Part shown: positions 36,028 through 45,929 of the stretch, in pieces
How the letters are laid out: every line of letters starts with the position of its first letter
Position numbering within the stretch: the first letter of the stretch is position 1
Position numbers and translations under genes: made by a program
Source of the DNA: Sipunculus nudus
Taxonomy: Eukaryota; Annelida; Sipuncula; Golfingiida; Sipunculidae
Assembly: GCA_026874595.1 (NCBI GenBank)
Contig: CM049322.1
Coordinates: 7,919,900 to 7,983,899 of the forward strand
DNA length: 64,000 bases
Reading direction: 5' to 3'
The notes under the pieces: generated by a model
Databases searched by the model: none
What the model was told of the DNA's origin: nothing
Seen by the model: only the letters and a program-made list of their open reading frames with translations

Positions 36028-38231
36028 AAAATCTAAAAAAAATCCTTTCATTTCTAAATAACAATAGGAAAATTTGTTTGAATCAGTTTATACCTCGATT
36101 AACATCACGGAACTCCGTCTGCAAACAAAACAGAATATCAGGCTGAGCCTGAAGTGCTTGCAGTCTTTTGGCAATTGATGGTGCAATCAGTCAGTAATCA
36201 ACCAAAACTGGTGACATAATTCAAAATACGCGCTCAGAATACTAAAGAGGGGCCCATCTCCCCAACTGGCAACAGTACAATCACACGGTGGACGGCTCAC
36301 AGGCAGTATGCTGCTCAGACGTCACTAAATATATCCTACATATTTATAGGCCTTTTAATATATAATGTCTTCAAACAAGTGGTTTCTGAATCGTGGATTC
36401 ATGGCCGGCGACTAAATGATATCAGGAAATTTGTCCACTTTTTTTTTTTTTTTTACTTCTGGTACAATACTCAAATAAAATATTTTGGACTTGGTCTGGA
36501 TACCGGAAACAAAGATTTCTTAGACCTTTATCTCCACACTAGTCATATATATATATAATATGCAGATCAGAACATCGAGAAGCTGCGGCTGGTGGGATCT
36601 TGGCAGCTGCAGGTGGCTCGGCACTACCGAAGATACCACAACCACATAGACGTTTGCCCGCACGGCCCCTATCGGCGGGAGCAGAAACTACAATCTCTCT
36701 TTATTCCACCGTCGTGCTCCTTGATGCAGAAGGAAGACAAAGCTGAATGTGAGATCGGTGATATTCAAGACATATTCCGCAATGTAAGGTTATACTTCAT
36801 CAATGTTCTTATGATGGCGAGCTACGCACTGTTTTAATTTTACCATAAGAGTAAAATATGACATTTTTTATAACTTTTTGTCGGTGAGATACTCTGCAAT
36901 TATCAAAACTACTTTAATATCATAGATATTTTTTTATTGTTCTTAAATGTCCCTGAAACCTAAAATTGTATCATATTTGACATATCTTTTTAAAGAAATA
37001 TTTTTATGTAGATTAGCTTAAGGAAGTTATTGCAAACATCACATACGACGATTAAACTGTATGAAATAAAAACTCTTTAATATAATTCCTTCATGCTATA
37101 ATACACAAATAAAAAGAAATATTTATTGATCCACTGTCATGTTTGACATAATTATCAAAATACAGATATAACAGCTGAGAAAAAAATAACAAAATCTTTG
37201 CTGTCTTCATTCAAGCTATTTGAATAATTCTAATTATTGGTACCTCGATTTCATGAGGCATGATATGATGGATGAAATGCAAAAATAATAATTACTTTAG
37301 TTATTATATTCCTAAGGTAAATAACTTGTTATTAAGATTATTGTAAGCTATTTGGAGTATAAAATCTTACTCATGTGGAATTGGCATAACCTATAAAGTA
37401 TTCAAAAATCTACGAAATAATAATAAATTTGTTATAAGCATTGAGTATCTCGCAGACAGTTAATGATTTCTAACAATATAGGAGTTGATGACGCAAGCTT
37501 GATTTTATTATAAAATAGAGCAGAAATCAAGTTTTACATAAATGTAAGTTAATACACGAATATATACGTATGCAAATACATATTCATGCATAGATTCCAT
37601 TGTAAATATATAGATATGTTTGTATTCTCCTATTTGCTGGTATAAAGAAATATGACAAGCGAGATTGACATCCGGCTCGGCATCCGACTTCCGATATCCG
37701 GGTTTTAGTTTGTACCATCTAACATCTATGGTTCGGGGTAATGCGTGCACGTGTACGGCAGTCAATGGCGGAAGCGGTTGTGTTTTGGTCACTGGTGCAT
37801 AAACATGACTTAAAACCGATATCACCGATTATTGACCTAAGCACACCATGAAACGACTAAAGTATGCTGCAATAAAAAAAACAAAAGACGCGGCCTTATT
37901 TTATTTTATATTGAACTTGTATTATAACCTAAGTCCAAGGTCCGTGGTATTCACATCTGTGATTAATACGGATCGGCCAGTGGAGGTATAAAATCCATGT
38001 GGAAGTTGCTCGTCTTAAGCTGTGTTTCCACTTCTCCAGACACGGATACAGATATAGGTACGGATACATTAAGCGCGTCACACTTGTGCGTTAGCCGTAC
38101 GATTGCCGTACGGCTAAAGTGGTAGTTTCACAAGATTCAATTGGGCCACAGTTAAAATAAGTATAATTACTGCAATGTTAAGATATATCAGAAAATAATT
38201 CTTGTATTTTAATTTTTTTATATATACGTTT

Positions 38232-38286
<55 letters not shown>

Positions 38287-40231
38287 ATGTATATATATGG
38301 CCATACAGTGATAAAAAAATAAAAATCATATTTTATACACTCGAGAGCACACGGTTGCGGGCTTTTCTTGAAATATTACATCATTGCGGGAATACCCATA
38401 TACAACCTATAACAGAGAATACTCGTACATGGAGAGTTCTGAAGTGGCCGAATGCGCCGCCGTATCCGTGTCCATACAAGTGGAAACACTCTTTATATTT
38501 TATCATATGTTTGTTCCAACCGTATCCGTGCCCGTATCCATGTTCGTGTCGGGACATGTGGAAACACTCCTTATATTTTATTATATATTTGTTCCAACCG
38601 TATCCGCGTCCGTGTCCCGAACAAGTGGAAACACCCCTAATATTTTATCATATGTTTGTTCCAACTGTTTCCGTGTCCTTGTCCATTTCCGTGCCCGGAA
38701 AAGTGTAAACAATCCATATTGTTAATCTTATGTTTGTTCCAACCGTATCCGTGTCCGTACAAGTAGAAACACTCCTTATTAAATATATATTTGTTTTATC
38801 CGTGTCCGGACAAATAGAAACTCAGCTTTAGGCTAAAACAAGTTACACACATCAACGGGCAACTAGTGAAACTGACATGTATCAGCACAGACGCAGGTTT
38901 CTAACTTTAATTAGTAGCGTCCTTGACAACCTGAGAACCTGAACGAAACAATGTTCATCAAGAAAAGCTATATTTACTTCTTTGATCTGACAACTCATCC
39001 TGCGTGCGTGAAAAAAAATGAAGTTAATTAGGCTCCTCAAAAGTAGGGAAGACGTTTGTGAATCTTTTATCCATGAAATATGAATGTACTGTTAAAAATG
39101 TTAAAAAAAAGTGTATTCTTATAATAATGGGTAGATACTAGTAACCTTTTTGTAAATGTTCCCTTATCTTCTTATAATTTTGTTTGGTAATTTTTTTTTC
39201 AGTTGCATTTACTAGTTACTTTTAATAAATAATTCTAAGAATGTAATAAAAATACGTATGTTTCACTCGGGTATATTTGTATTCTTAATATTTTTGGTCA
39301 CCTGAGCACTCAAGATCTGAAATCAAATGAACAAGATATCCTCGTCTCGCCTGTACACGTTTATTCACATGCGGGGGTCAGTTGACCCGAACAACACACA
39401 CGATGGCTCAAACAAACGCGGCCCGGGGGGTCAGCTGACCCGAACAGTACACACGACGGCTCAAACACAGGCAGCCCCGGGGTCAGCTGACCCGAACACT
39501 ACACACGACGGCTCAAACACAGGCATCCCGGGGGTCAGCTGACCCGAACACTACACACGATGGCTCAAACACACGCAGCACGGTGGTCAGCTGACCCGAA
39601 CACTACACACGACGGCTCAAACACACGCAGCCCGGGGGTCAGCTGACCCGAACACTACACACGACGGCTTAAACACACGCAGCCCGGGGGTTAGCTGACC
39701 CGAACACTACACACAACGGCTCAAACACACGCGGCCCGGGGGTCAGCTGACCCGAACACTACACACTACGGCTCAAACACATGCGACCTGGGGGTCAACT
39801 GACTTGAACAATACACACGACGGCTCAAACACACGCAGCCCGGGGGTCAGCTGACCCGAACACTACACACGACACCTCAAACACACGCGGCCCGGGGGTT
39901 AGCTGACCCGAACACTACACACGACGGGCGCATGCTCGTGAATAAAATTTTCATATGTAACAAATGAGGCGACTTGTTGAACAGAGATATTTGCATCATT
40001 ATACTCTCGGTCTCTTCTCAAAACTGCATACGTCTTTTAAATAATAGGTACTGAAATAATAATAATAATAATAATAATGATAATAATAATTTTACATTTT
40101 GACAACATAAAACTTATATTTGTACGATCATATTAGTGAATATGTCTCTTTAACTTTATGGATACTTACAATAATAATAAAATAACAAAATTATAACAAT
40201 AACAAAAACAATAATAACAATAATAATAATA

Positions 40232-40262
<31 letters not shown>

Positions 40263-43019
40263 TTATTATTATTATCATTTAACATCCTCATTTGACAACA
40301 TACAGCTTACATTTGTAAGATATTATCATTACATACGTCTCTTTAATCATGGATACTGACAGTAATACATTTTTTTTTATTATTAAAAATATTATTATTA
40401 TTTTTATAATTATTATTATTATTTCAATATTAATAATACTTTAAGATTTACTCCAGAGACAACAATAACTACAAATATAACTATTTCTTGAAAATATTAG
40501 TAAAACAATAATACTTATAAGGAAAACTGCTTTGTTTTTAAGACTGGGGAACCGACATCGACCTTCATCAATGGTCTACCAGGCTCAGGGAAAACCACGC
40601 TGGTCAACTGGTGTCTCTCCTCGTGGGCCGACCTGGTGCAAAACAAATCACAAGCAGCGACATCTGGTGGTGAGAGCAGCAACGAGCCTGACTTCATGTA
40701 CGATCTCATAATTTCCCTTTTCTTAAGGCACGTTCAACCTGATCAAACATTTTCACAAGCAATAAAAAAACAGATTTGGTGTGATACCAACTGTTATCCG
40801 GATATCGATAAATACATCTCAGAGAACCCATCAAGAGTATTGTTTATTTTCGATGGGCTCGATGAGTTCAGGTCAGAAATTTCGTCAGAAATTACAGCAA
40901 TAATTAAAGGAGAATTGTTTTCAAATGTCTCAAAGATTGTCACCTCACGTCACACAAAAGCAGACAGTCCGTCTGATGAGCTTGTACGTTACTACGACAA
41001 ACGAGTTCAGATAAACGGATTCGATGACTCCCGCGTCCTCCAGTATATGTACAAGTACAAAAGACTCCCTGTCAAACCCATACAAACCCTGAACCCTTCT
41101 GATCAAGTGAAAAAACAGTTTGTGGATGAATTGTACGAAAAGATAAAGGCAAAAAATATGTTATCCCTATGTCACATTCCCCTTCATCTGTGCTTCTTCT
41201 GTCAGTTGGCAGAGGCTGGCAGAGTGCTCAGCACAAACAAAACAGAACTGTATGTATTAATGTTTAAATATACTATTGACGCTTATATGTCTAAGACAGC
41301 ATCCCCCTCAGATTTTAGTCTTGATAACATTCATGTGTACCACGATGATTTAGTGCTGTGTGGTACAGGCTCATTAAATCTGCTGCGTAGTGAAAATGAC
41401 CGATTTACATTTACTAAAGAAACAACAGAACGTGAAAGCAGTCAGGACTTCATAGAAATAGGAATTAAATTTGGATTGATAATTCCAGTTCAGCCTGAAC
41501 ATTTAGGAGACACAAAGCTTTATACATTCAGCCATTTGTCCATCCAGGAACATCTGGCGGCATTTGCCATTGTCCATAATCAAACACAAAGACAGCTATT
41601 TATATCATATTTGACCGACATATTCCGCCTACACGACTGCCGTAATATAATTTCATTTTGTTGTGGTATGTCTGAGCAGTGCGGGAACGAGCTGCTCTCA
41701 CATGCTGTCAAACTCGTCCGAAACAGGAAGGACAGACCGACCGCTCATCAGTGTCCATACTTTAACCACAAAGCCTGGCACTCAGGGAAGGTTGACGTGG
41801 TGGCTGAAATAAACACTTCCTCTGACATCAGTTTTTTCATTGCACAATGCGTGGCGGAGTTTAAAGACCCGAACCTTTGTGATATTCCTTTACCAGACAG
41901 TATTACACTAGATCTCTCTCAGTCTGAGACAGACGCTATGTTGACAATGTTCAGACACAACAAGTCACAATCACCGGTTGGAGATATTGAGATAAAGAAT
42001 GGTGATCTCAGTAGAGATATATGGGAGACAACAACATCAGTAATACTGCCACATGAGCTCACAAAGCTTTATTTAAACTTGACTTGTATAGAGGACACGG
42101 CAGTACTAGCAGCCGGTTTTAAACAAATGACCAACCTGAAAGTTCTAAAACTACAGATACAATCCTTGACAGAGACTGACAGTGAGCGCATCCTGGCGGC
42201 GATCCCACAAACCATATCACTTGATAGTTTGTATCTTAGATATTTCCTCCTGAGTCCTCACGGAGCTGATTTATTATCAGACTTTGTGGGGACTCAGCAT
42301 CGTCTGTCGTGGCTACGTGTATCACACACTGACCTGACACAGCTTGGTCAACGCGTGACGTCACTCATCACTTCTCAACATCTGGCTCTACTTGAAATCG
42401 ACAACACTCACGTGACCCGGCAGCAGGTGACGTCACTGTGTACCGCTCTGCCGGGTCAATGTCCTCAGCTCCGGGTGTTGAACATGTCCGGTAATGATAT
42501 ATCTGGTGTGGAGGACCGAGTGGCTGAGGCCGTGTCAAACCTTAACCATCTCTCATGGCTTAACATCAGGAACTGTAATATAACATCACAGGGACTGTGG
42601 CGGATCCTGCAACATCTGCCCGACTCACTGCGTCTGTTAGACATTAGTGACAATGGTTTCACACATTTCTCACGGCTGTCAGAGTGTTGTCATTTTATAA
42701 AGTATGTTCGTATTCTCATGTGTTTGGGTACAGCTGTACCGGCCGAGGTGATGCAAGAACTGGTACAAGTGTGTGACCAAAACCTCCCTGATCTCAAACT
42801 GATGTACGACCACAAATCATACCAGGCTGGTGAACAAGCTTTACAGGCGTTTCTTGTTGAACTCTTTAATGAGATATAGACAAAGGCACACAGGGTAGAC
42901 TGACGGGAATCAGAATTCAACCCAATAATATCACATTAGGATAGACTCATTCATAAAATAAGATAAAAACTATTTATTTTTTTACGATTAAATTTCTTTG
43001 ATTCATTTAAATGAATAAA
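31722..43019 (+). CDS. NLR gene 2: CARD-NACHT-LRR receptor, seven coding exons
   Basis: Predicted join: 31782-31803, 31978-32114, 32634-32775, 33161-33195, 35305-35377, 36566-36783, 40543-42879, giving 987 aa; all GT/AG, phases 1,0,1,0,1,0. Domains: CARD about 12-101; extra 36-residue insert 101-136; linker 137-209; NACHT with Walker A GLPGSGKTT at 220, Walker B VLFIFDGLDEF at 308 and KIVTSRH; LCHIPLHLCFFCQL; HLSIQEHLAA; then LRRs to the end. Expected role: cytosolic sensor that oligomerises through NACHT and signals through CARD. Differences from gene 1: two extra small exons, no ATG at the position used in gene 1, and an earlier stop. Expression and ligand cannot be judged from sequence. 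Confidence 0.85.
31782..31803 (+). CDS. NLR gene 2, coding exon 1 (start uncertain)
   Basis: Encodes MEGGKQN plus one base, donor AAATG|GTTAGT. The exon begins at 31722 and is open in this frame all the way from the acceptor (…QLSRKRGRQETD before the Met), so translation could start in an upstream exon. The RKR stretch aligns with MERKR of gene 1, but the codon matching gene 1's ATG is TTA here (31749-31751). I chose ATG 31782 only as the first Met in the exon. Confidence 0.5.
31978..32114 (+). CDS. NLR gene 2, exon 2 (first half of CARD)
   Basis: 137 nt, phase 1 to 0, between ATGTTACAG and GAAG|GTAGGG. Encodes VWLIQNIDATNTLLLDLLV, QDGVLAQSQLVALK: helices 1-3 of a CARD, aligning residue for residue with gene 1 exon 2 without gaps. 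Confidence 0.8.
32634..32775 (+). CDS. NLR gene 2, exon 3 (second half of CARD)
   Basis: 142 nt, phase 0 to 1, between ATCTTTTCAG and TGCTG|GTAATT. Encodes VSELLDHLYRKTDQDWKKF, CLSKQGHEHLVQEIQIA. One codon longer than gene 1 exon 3. Confidence 0.8.
32885..32948. repeat. (TA)n microsatellite
   Basis: TA tract of about 55-60 bp in the intron after CARD. Confidence 0.95.
33161..33195 (+). CDS. NLR gene 2, exon 4 (35-nt microexon)
   Basis: Acceptor TTATTTACAG, donor GCCAG|GTAATT. Phase 1 to 0, adding E-RTGTQELNAGQ. Its length is not a multiple of three, so it needs the exon at 35305-35377 to restore frame. No counterpart recognised in gene 1. Confidence 0.55.
33305..33545 (+). repeat. Repeat G, long copy
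   Basis: About nine irregular units of TAATAACGGCCCATATTG type, 20-28 bp apart. The first 145 bp match 17095-17235 in inverted order. Confidence 0.65.
33648..33725 (-). repeat. Repeat G, short opposite-facing copy
   Basis: TTTTTATTACAATATGGACC and GGTTATTACAGTATCGGTC are complementary in type to the units at 33305-33545, about 100 bp away, so the two form an imperfect inverted pair. Confidence 0.5.
33721..34705 (+). repeat. 51-bp tandem array related to family A (about 19 units)
   Basis: Unit consensus by eye: CTCACTGTAACGTCCGGCC, GAACACATCGTAACCACT, GGACCTAGAAACGT. Units are strongly diverged (46-54 bp each). The CGTAACCACTGGACCTAGAA core equals the internal module of family A. The segment after the array (34715-35220) continues with family A landmarks, so the array appears to be an amplified family A interior. 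Confidence 0.7.
34715..35225 (+). mobile_element. Family A element, 3' portion following the array
   Basis: Landmarks AAACTGGAATTGGGTCCCTG, TATATCCTCCGA, CTCAGAATAATTTTAAAACT, TCAGTAATCGATGCAAAGATT and GGGTTGCGCCACCTGTAATTT follow the same order as copies 2 and 3. The usual right end is not clearly present. Poly-T at 34922-34939. Confidence 0.55.
35305..35377 (+). CDS. NLR gene 2, exon 5 (73-nt exon)
   Basis: Acceptor TATCTAAG, donor CTGCAG|GTAAAT. Phase 0 to 1, encoding GVSCTAVIGASNLGSKS and VLGAPPA. Only the phase-0 frame joins both neighbours without a stop, and it exactly restores the phase needed by the linker exon. Together with exon 4 it adds 36 residues (108 nt), so both can be skipped in frame. 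Confidence 0.55.
35941..36024. repeat. (CT)n(TA)n compound microsatellite
   Basis: CT units passing directly into a TA tract of about 62 bp. Confidence 0.95.
36566..36783 (+). CDS. NLR gene 2, exon 6 (linker before NACHT)
   Basis: 218 nt, phase 1 to 0, acceptor ATAATATGCAG, donor CGCAAT|GTAAGG. Encodes DQNIEKLRLVGSWQLQ, VARHYRRYHNHIDVCPHG, then IGDIQDIFRN. VARHYRRYH matches gene 1 exon 4. Confidence 0.75.
36784..38010. other. Intron 6 of NLR gene 2, first part
   Basis: AT-rich, no exon recognised. A minus-strand frame at 37508-37825 contains a protein-like stretch (TIDVRWYKLKPGYRKSDAEP), in a less AT-rich patch at 37650-37830, but it has no known domain or splice support and may be repeat-derived. 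Confidence 0.35.
38018..38827. mobile_element. DNA element with terminal inverted repeats and TTA target duplication
   Basis: Left end AGCTGTGTTTCCACTTCTCC, continuing AGACACGGATA; right end TATCCGTGTCCGGACAAA, TAGAAACTCAGCT, its inverted match. Flanked by TTA at 38015-38017 and 38828-38830. The right half holds about five tandem ~65-bp copies of the right-end module (CCGTATCCGTGTCC, AAGTGGAAACACTCC, TATGTTTGTTCCAA). A (TA)n tract lies at 38232-38282. Three-base TTA duplication fits PIF/Harbinger-like elements, but no transposase is present. Confidence 0.65.
38828..39356. other. Intron sequence
   Basis: Nothing recognised. Confidence 0.4.
39357..39937 (+). repeat. 52-bp GC-rich minisatellite, ten full units plus a partial
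   Basis: Unit consensus by eye: GGTCAGCTGACCCGAACACT, ACACACGACGGCTCAAAC, ACACGCAGCCCGGG. Most units contain the perfect palindrome GGGTCAGCTGACCC. It sits in intron 6 of NLR gene 2, is much more GC-rich than its flanks, and its units differ by only a few bases. Confidence 0.9.
40047..40440. repeat. (AAT)n / (ATT)n trinucleotide region with snap-back potential
   Basis: An AAT run at 40047-40090, then a run of AAT/AAC units passing straight into ATT units at about 40210-40275, and further ATT units to about 40425. The AAT-to-ATT junction near 40232 is self-complementary. Confidence 0.85.
40543..42879 (+). CDS. NLR gene 2, exon 7 (NACHT, helical domains, LRRs)
   Basis: 2,337 nt including TAG 42877-42879, 778 aa. 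Acceptor TTTGTTTTTAAG; exon starts ten residues before GLPGSGKTT, exactly as in gene 1. Motifs: Walker A, Walker B IFDGLDEF, IVTSRH, PLHLCFFCQLAEAG, FSHLSIQEHLAAFAIV (a hallmark of NLR helical domain 2), LRR runs. From about 41590 onward the DNA is near-identical to gene 1; upstream it is diverged. The stop arises where gene 1 has TCG; the former stop is at 42901-42903. Confidence 0.9.
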   Translation, partial: TGEPTSTFINGLPGSGKTTLVNWCLSSWADLVQNKSQAATSGGESSNEPDFMYDLIISLFLRHVQPDQTFSQAIKKQIWCDTNCYPDIDKYISENPSRVLFIFDGLDEFRSEISSEITAIIKGELFSNVSKIVTSRHTKADSPSDELVRYYDKRVQINGFDDSRVLQYMYKYKRLPVKPIQTLNPSDQVKKQFVDELYEKIKAKNMLSLCHIPLHLCFFCQLAEAGRVLSTNKTELYVLMFKYTIDAYMSKTASPSDFSLDNIHVYHDDLVLCGTGSLNLLRSENDRFTFTKETTERESSQDFIEIGIKFGLIIPVQPEHLGDTKLYTFSHLSIQEHLAAFAIVHNQTQRQLFISYLTDIFRLHDCRNIISFCCGMSEQCGNELLSHAVKLVRNRKDRPTAHQCPYFNHKAWHSGKVDVVAEINTSSDISFFIAQCVAEFKDPNLCDIPLPDSITLDLSQSETDAMLTMFRHNKSQSPVGDIEIKNGDLSRDIWETTTSVILPHELTKLYLNLTCIEDTAVLAAGFKQMTNLKVLKLQIQSLTETDSERILAAIPQTISLDSLYLRYFLLSPHGADLLSDFVGTQHRLSWLRVSHTDLTQLGQRVTSLITSQHLALLEIDNTHVTRQQVTSLCTALPGQCPQLRVLNMSGNDISGVEDRVAEAVSNLNHLSWLNIRNCNITSQGLWRILQHLPDSLRLLDISDNGFTHFSRLSECCHFIKYVRILMCLGTAVPAEVMQELVQVCDQNLPDLKLMYDHKSYQAGEQALQAFLVELFNEI
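42987..43019 (+). promoter_or_regulatory. Polyadenylation signals of NLR gene 2
   Basis: ATTAAA at 42987-42992 occupies the position of gene 1's AATAAA in homologous sequence; a second, canonical AATAAA lies at 43014-43019. Either could serve. Confidence 0.5.
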
Positions 43020-43249
43020 ATGTGTATTATTTTGACATTCCTCTGTTCTTGCATGGTTATATATAGATACTCCTGTGTAATATATGGTAAGATAAATATA
43101 TACATGTATACATAAATAGGCGGTGAAATTGGGAGGGGGGCACATTTGGGGTCTCAAGTAATACGAGGAAAAACATAAGGGTACCAGTATTTCTCAGTAC
43201 AGTTAGTATATTCTCCTGTATAGGACTGTAATAGACTAATAAGAGCGTA

Positions 43250-43271
43250 TATATGTATATGTATATGTATA

Positions 43272-43318
<47 letters not shown>
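43250..43318. repeat. (TATG)n(TA)n microsatellite
   Basis: TATATG units then a TA tract of about 45 bp, followed at 43333-43346 by a C-tract of 14. Confidence 0.9.
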
Positions 43319-43321
<3 letters not shown>

Positions 43322-43346
43322 TACTGTTGCCCCACCCCCCCCCCCC

Positions 43347-44235
43347 ATAAATATTTCGCTTCCCAACCAATTATATAGATACATAGATACATCGAAACAT
43401 TATGGTTCAGTCCAAATGTATTTATATGAAACATTATCATCACATGTACACATTCATTAATATATACCAGGTGCACATAAAATATTGTATGTTTGTGTGT
43501 GTGTGTGAGGAAAATATTATGGCCATTCCATTGATTATGCATTTAATTTTTACCTGAAACGTGCCCATTCATCTACCTTTTGAAAAAGAAATTATATGTG
43601 CTTTTTCTCTTCCGCTGTGTATATAGTAATGATCTAAGGGTAATTTTGGTTGTGAAAATATAGCGCCTTCGTAAAGAATGTGTGGACTTATTATCAACAA
43701 CATGTTTGAAAACGCAGCAATGATGTGCCCAGCACCTATATCAGTTAACCCATATTTCCACTCATATAAAGCGGGTCAAGTAAAGCTAGTTTAGTCTAAA
43801 TTGGATAACTTGATTATTCCTTCTTGCACCAGATTTATTTATAGCCGAGGATTAGTTTTATTGCAACCCAATGTGAATATATACAGATATGACGGGAAAA
43901 TGTAAGACACAATGTTGTCAGAATGTTATGGACGGTCATGTCGGTTACTGAATGTCTTAAGTATATAAATATATGCATTTGTTATGTAAATGTTATAGTC
44001 TTGTAATGTTATATTTTCTGTGAGTAAAATTATCTTGACACACGAATACGCTTTTGTTGAATTAACATGATGTATGTTGAGTGTTTGGCTGTCTGAGCAA
44101 TTGGACAAATTAAGATAGTATGCTGTATTTGAAAATTCCTGAGGTTTATTGCGGTATATTAAATAGATTTAAACTCTATAGATTTCGATTATATAAGCTG
44201 TAATAAAACTGTAACCCCCTCCACACCCCCGAAAA
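43347..44235. other. Gene-free stretch
   Basis: Nothing recognised downstream of NLR gene 2. Confidence 0.4.
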
Positions 44236-44500
44236 TTTATTGCTGAATCTTAGAAGCGGATACGCGGGGGGGGGGGGGGGCGTTGTCCAGGGGATCCGCC
44301 GCCCCCCCTCCTTTCTCTTTCATCCACCGCAACCTATATTTTTGAAAGTTTCAGACAAAATTTTGCGGCCTGGACACCCCCCCCCCCTTGCTCGGGCACT
44401 GGGACCTTTTTTCAGGGATTTCATTAGTCCTTATGGGTTGGACCCCCCTTTTCCTAAATCTTGGATCCGACCCCCTCCCCCTGAATCAGCATTATATGTT
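44236..44500 (+). repeat. Family F repeat with G and C homopolymer tracts
   Basis: CGGATACGCGGG then a G-tract (about 14), GGATCCGCCGCCCCCC, CAGACAAAATTTTGCGGCC, another C-tract, ACTGGGACC, GGATCCGACCCC. Shares order with 9395-9530. Open frames over it are proline/glycine artefacts. Confidence 0.45.
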
Positions 44501-44805
44501 TTTTTATTTATCTATTTTGTTCGATAACTTTAACATCACTGTTTCCTCCCCCGGTTTTCCCAAGGTGTTGCATCCCAACCCTGACCACGAACCACCCCCA
44601 CACACCACCACCAACACCCGACTTCGCGTCCAATGTTTTTGATAAATATGGGCACAATTTGATGTCCCCCTCCCCCGACCCAACCAACTTTTCTTACAAA
44701 GGGGAGATTCATATACCGTGTTAATAATTTTTTTTTCGCGATACAATATAGCCTTACTTGTAAAAAAAGTTTTAAAAAATTGAACTAAAATCATAACGTG
44801 TCACA

Positions 44806-45000
44806 GTCAGTGGTGGACCTTTAGGGGGGGGGGGAGGGGGGGGGGGAGGTATTTTGGTGAATTTGCATAGGGAATTTGTAAAGTATAAAATATTTGATAT
44901 GATGTGGTTTTGAATTAAAGTATTATTTTTTACTTTTGGAATAATACAATTAAACTTTTGTTTTCATAATTTATCCAGTTATTTGACTTTGTATGAAAAA
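44806..45000 (+). repeat. Repeat H, copy 2
   Basis: Opens with GTGGACCTTTAGG and a G-rich tract, then follows 17236-17440 closely (GTATTTTGGTGAATTTG, AAGTATAAAATATTTGATAT, ACTTTTGGAATAATACAATT, TTGTATGAAAAA). Confidence 0.65.
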
Positions 45001-45929
45001 TTAAATAATACGCTATGCACGTACAGCTCACGACATAACCTCCGGCGTGGGGCCACTATCACAGAACATTTGTAAACTAGAATATGGGCACTAGAATATG
45101 AGAGACCGCATATCTCCGCCAAGGCAGCTCATTACACCCATATAGCATTGCCAGAAATGCAGCATTTTTCCTTCAAAAGATTCCTTGACCCAGATGTTGA
45201 CCTGCATGGATCACCACCAATGTTTAATCAATAGTTTTTCAAAATGTTCTTAACCGATTTTGACATAATTTTCATGATAACTCGGCAATGATAAAAGGGA
45301 CAATTGAGAATATTATTTTGAGGGATAGGCCTAAAGAATTTGTTTTCTCTTTAAATCTACAATGATTTAGTGACGCCTGCAAATGAGTATCACAGAATAT
45401 AAATTGATGTCTCGTGATATTGCCAATATCATACCTTAGCGTTTTGTTCATAAACATAAATATCAATTATTCGGGTGAAAAATAAATAACTGTACAGGCA
45501 ATTCAGGTTAGTAGAGAAAAATGTACAATGGTCAATGATAATTTTGTAATGAAATATGAACTAATATATATACACCAATTCAAGGATTGATATTTCTAGG
45601 GAAGCAGGCAAAATTCAAATTCTAACCATGTCTCAACCGATAAAGCAAACAAATCTGCCAATCTCACCATATGCTGTGTTCCCAGAGTCCGTAGAGGAAA
45701 AATGTATGTAAGTGGCCTGAAGGTCTGTTCATCTGTCTGGATGGAGCGCTTGGTTAATGAAGCTTTTATTTTCGAGAAGTTATAATTTCCCGAAAAACAC
45801 GAACTTGAAAACATCGCGAATATAAAGCCGAGTGGTGTTCTGGTAGGTAACGTATTTAATTCCTCTCGTTCAATGAAAAAAATACAAGATTTACGATATC
45901 CAATGAATAAAATAAATCACTGTTTTATA
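45001..45929. other. Gene-free stretch
   Basis: Nothing recognised. A minus-strand frame at 45596-45814 has no domain. Confidence 0.4.

Noticed and set aside
39357-39937. CRISPR array
   Set aside because: Units are contiguous 52-bp near-copies without unique spacers, in a eukaryotic intron.
40636-40638. Translation start inside the NACHT exon of gene 2 (non-ATG)
   Set aside because: It would remove the Walker A motif, which lies just upstream in the same frame after the acceptor at 40542.
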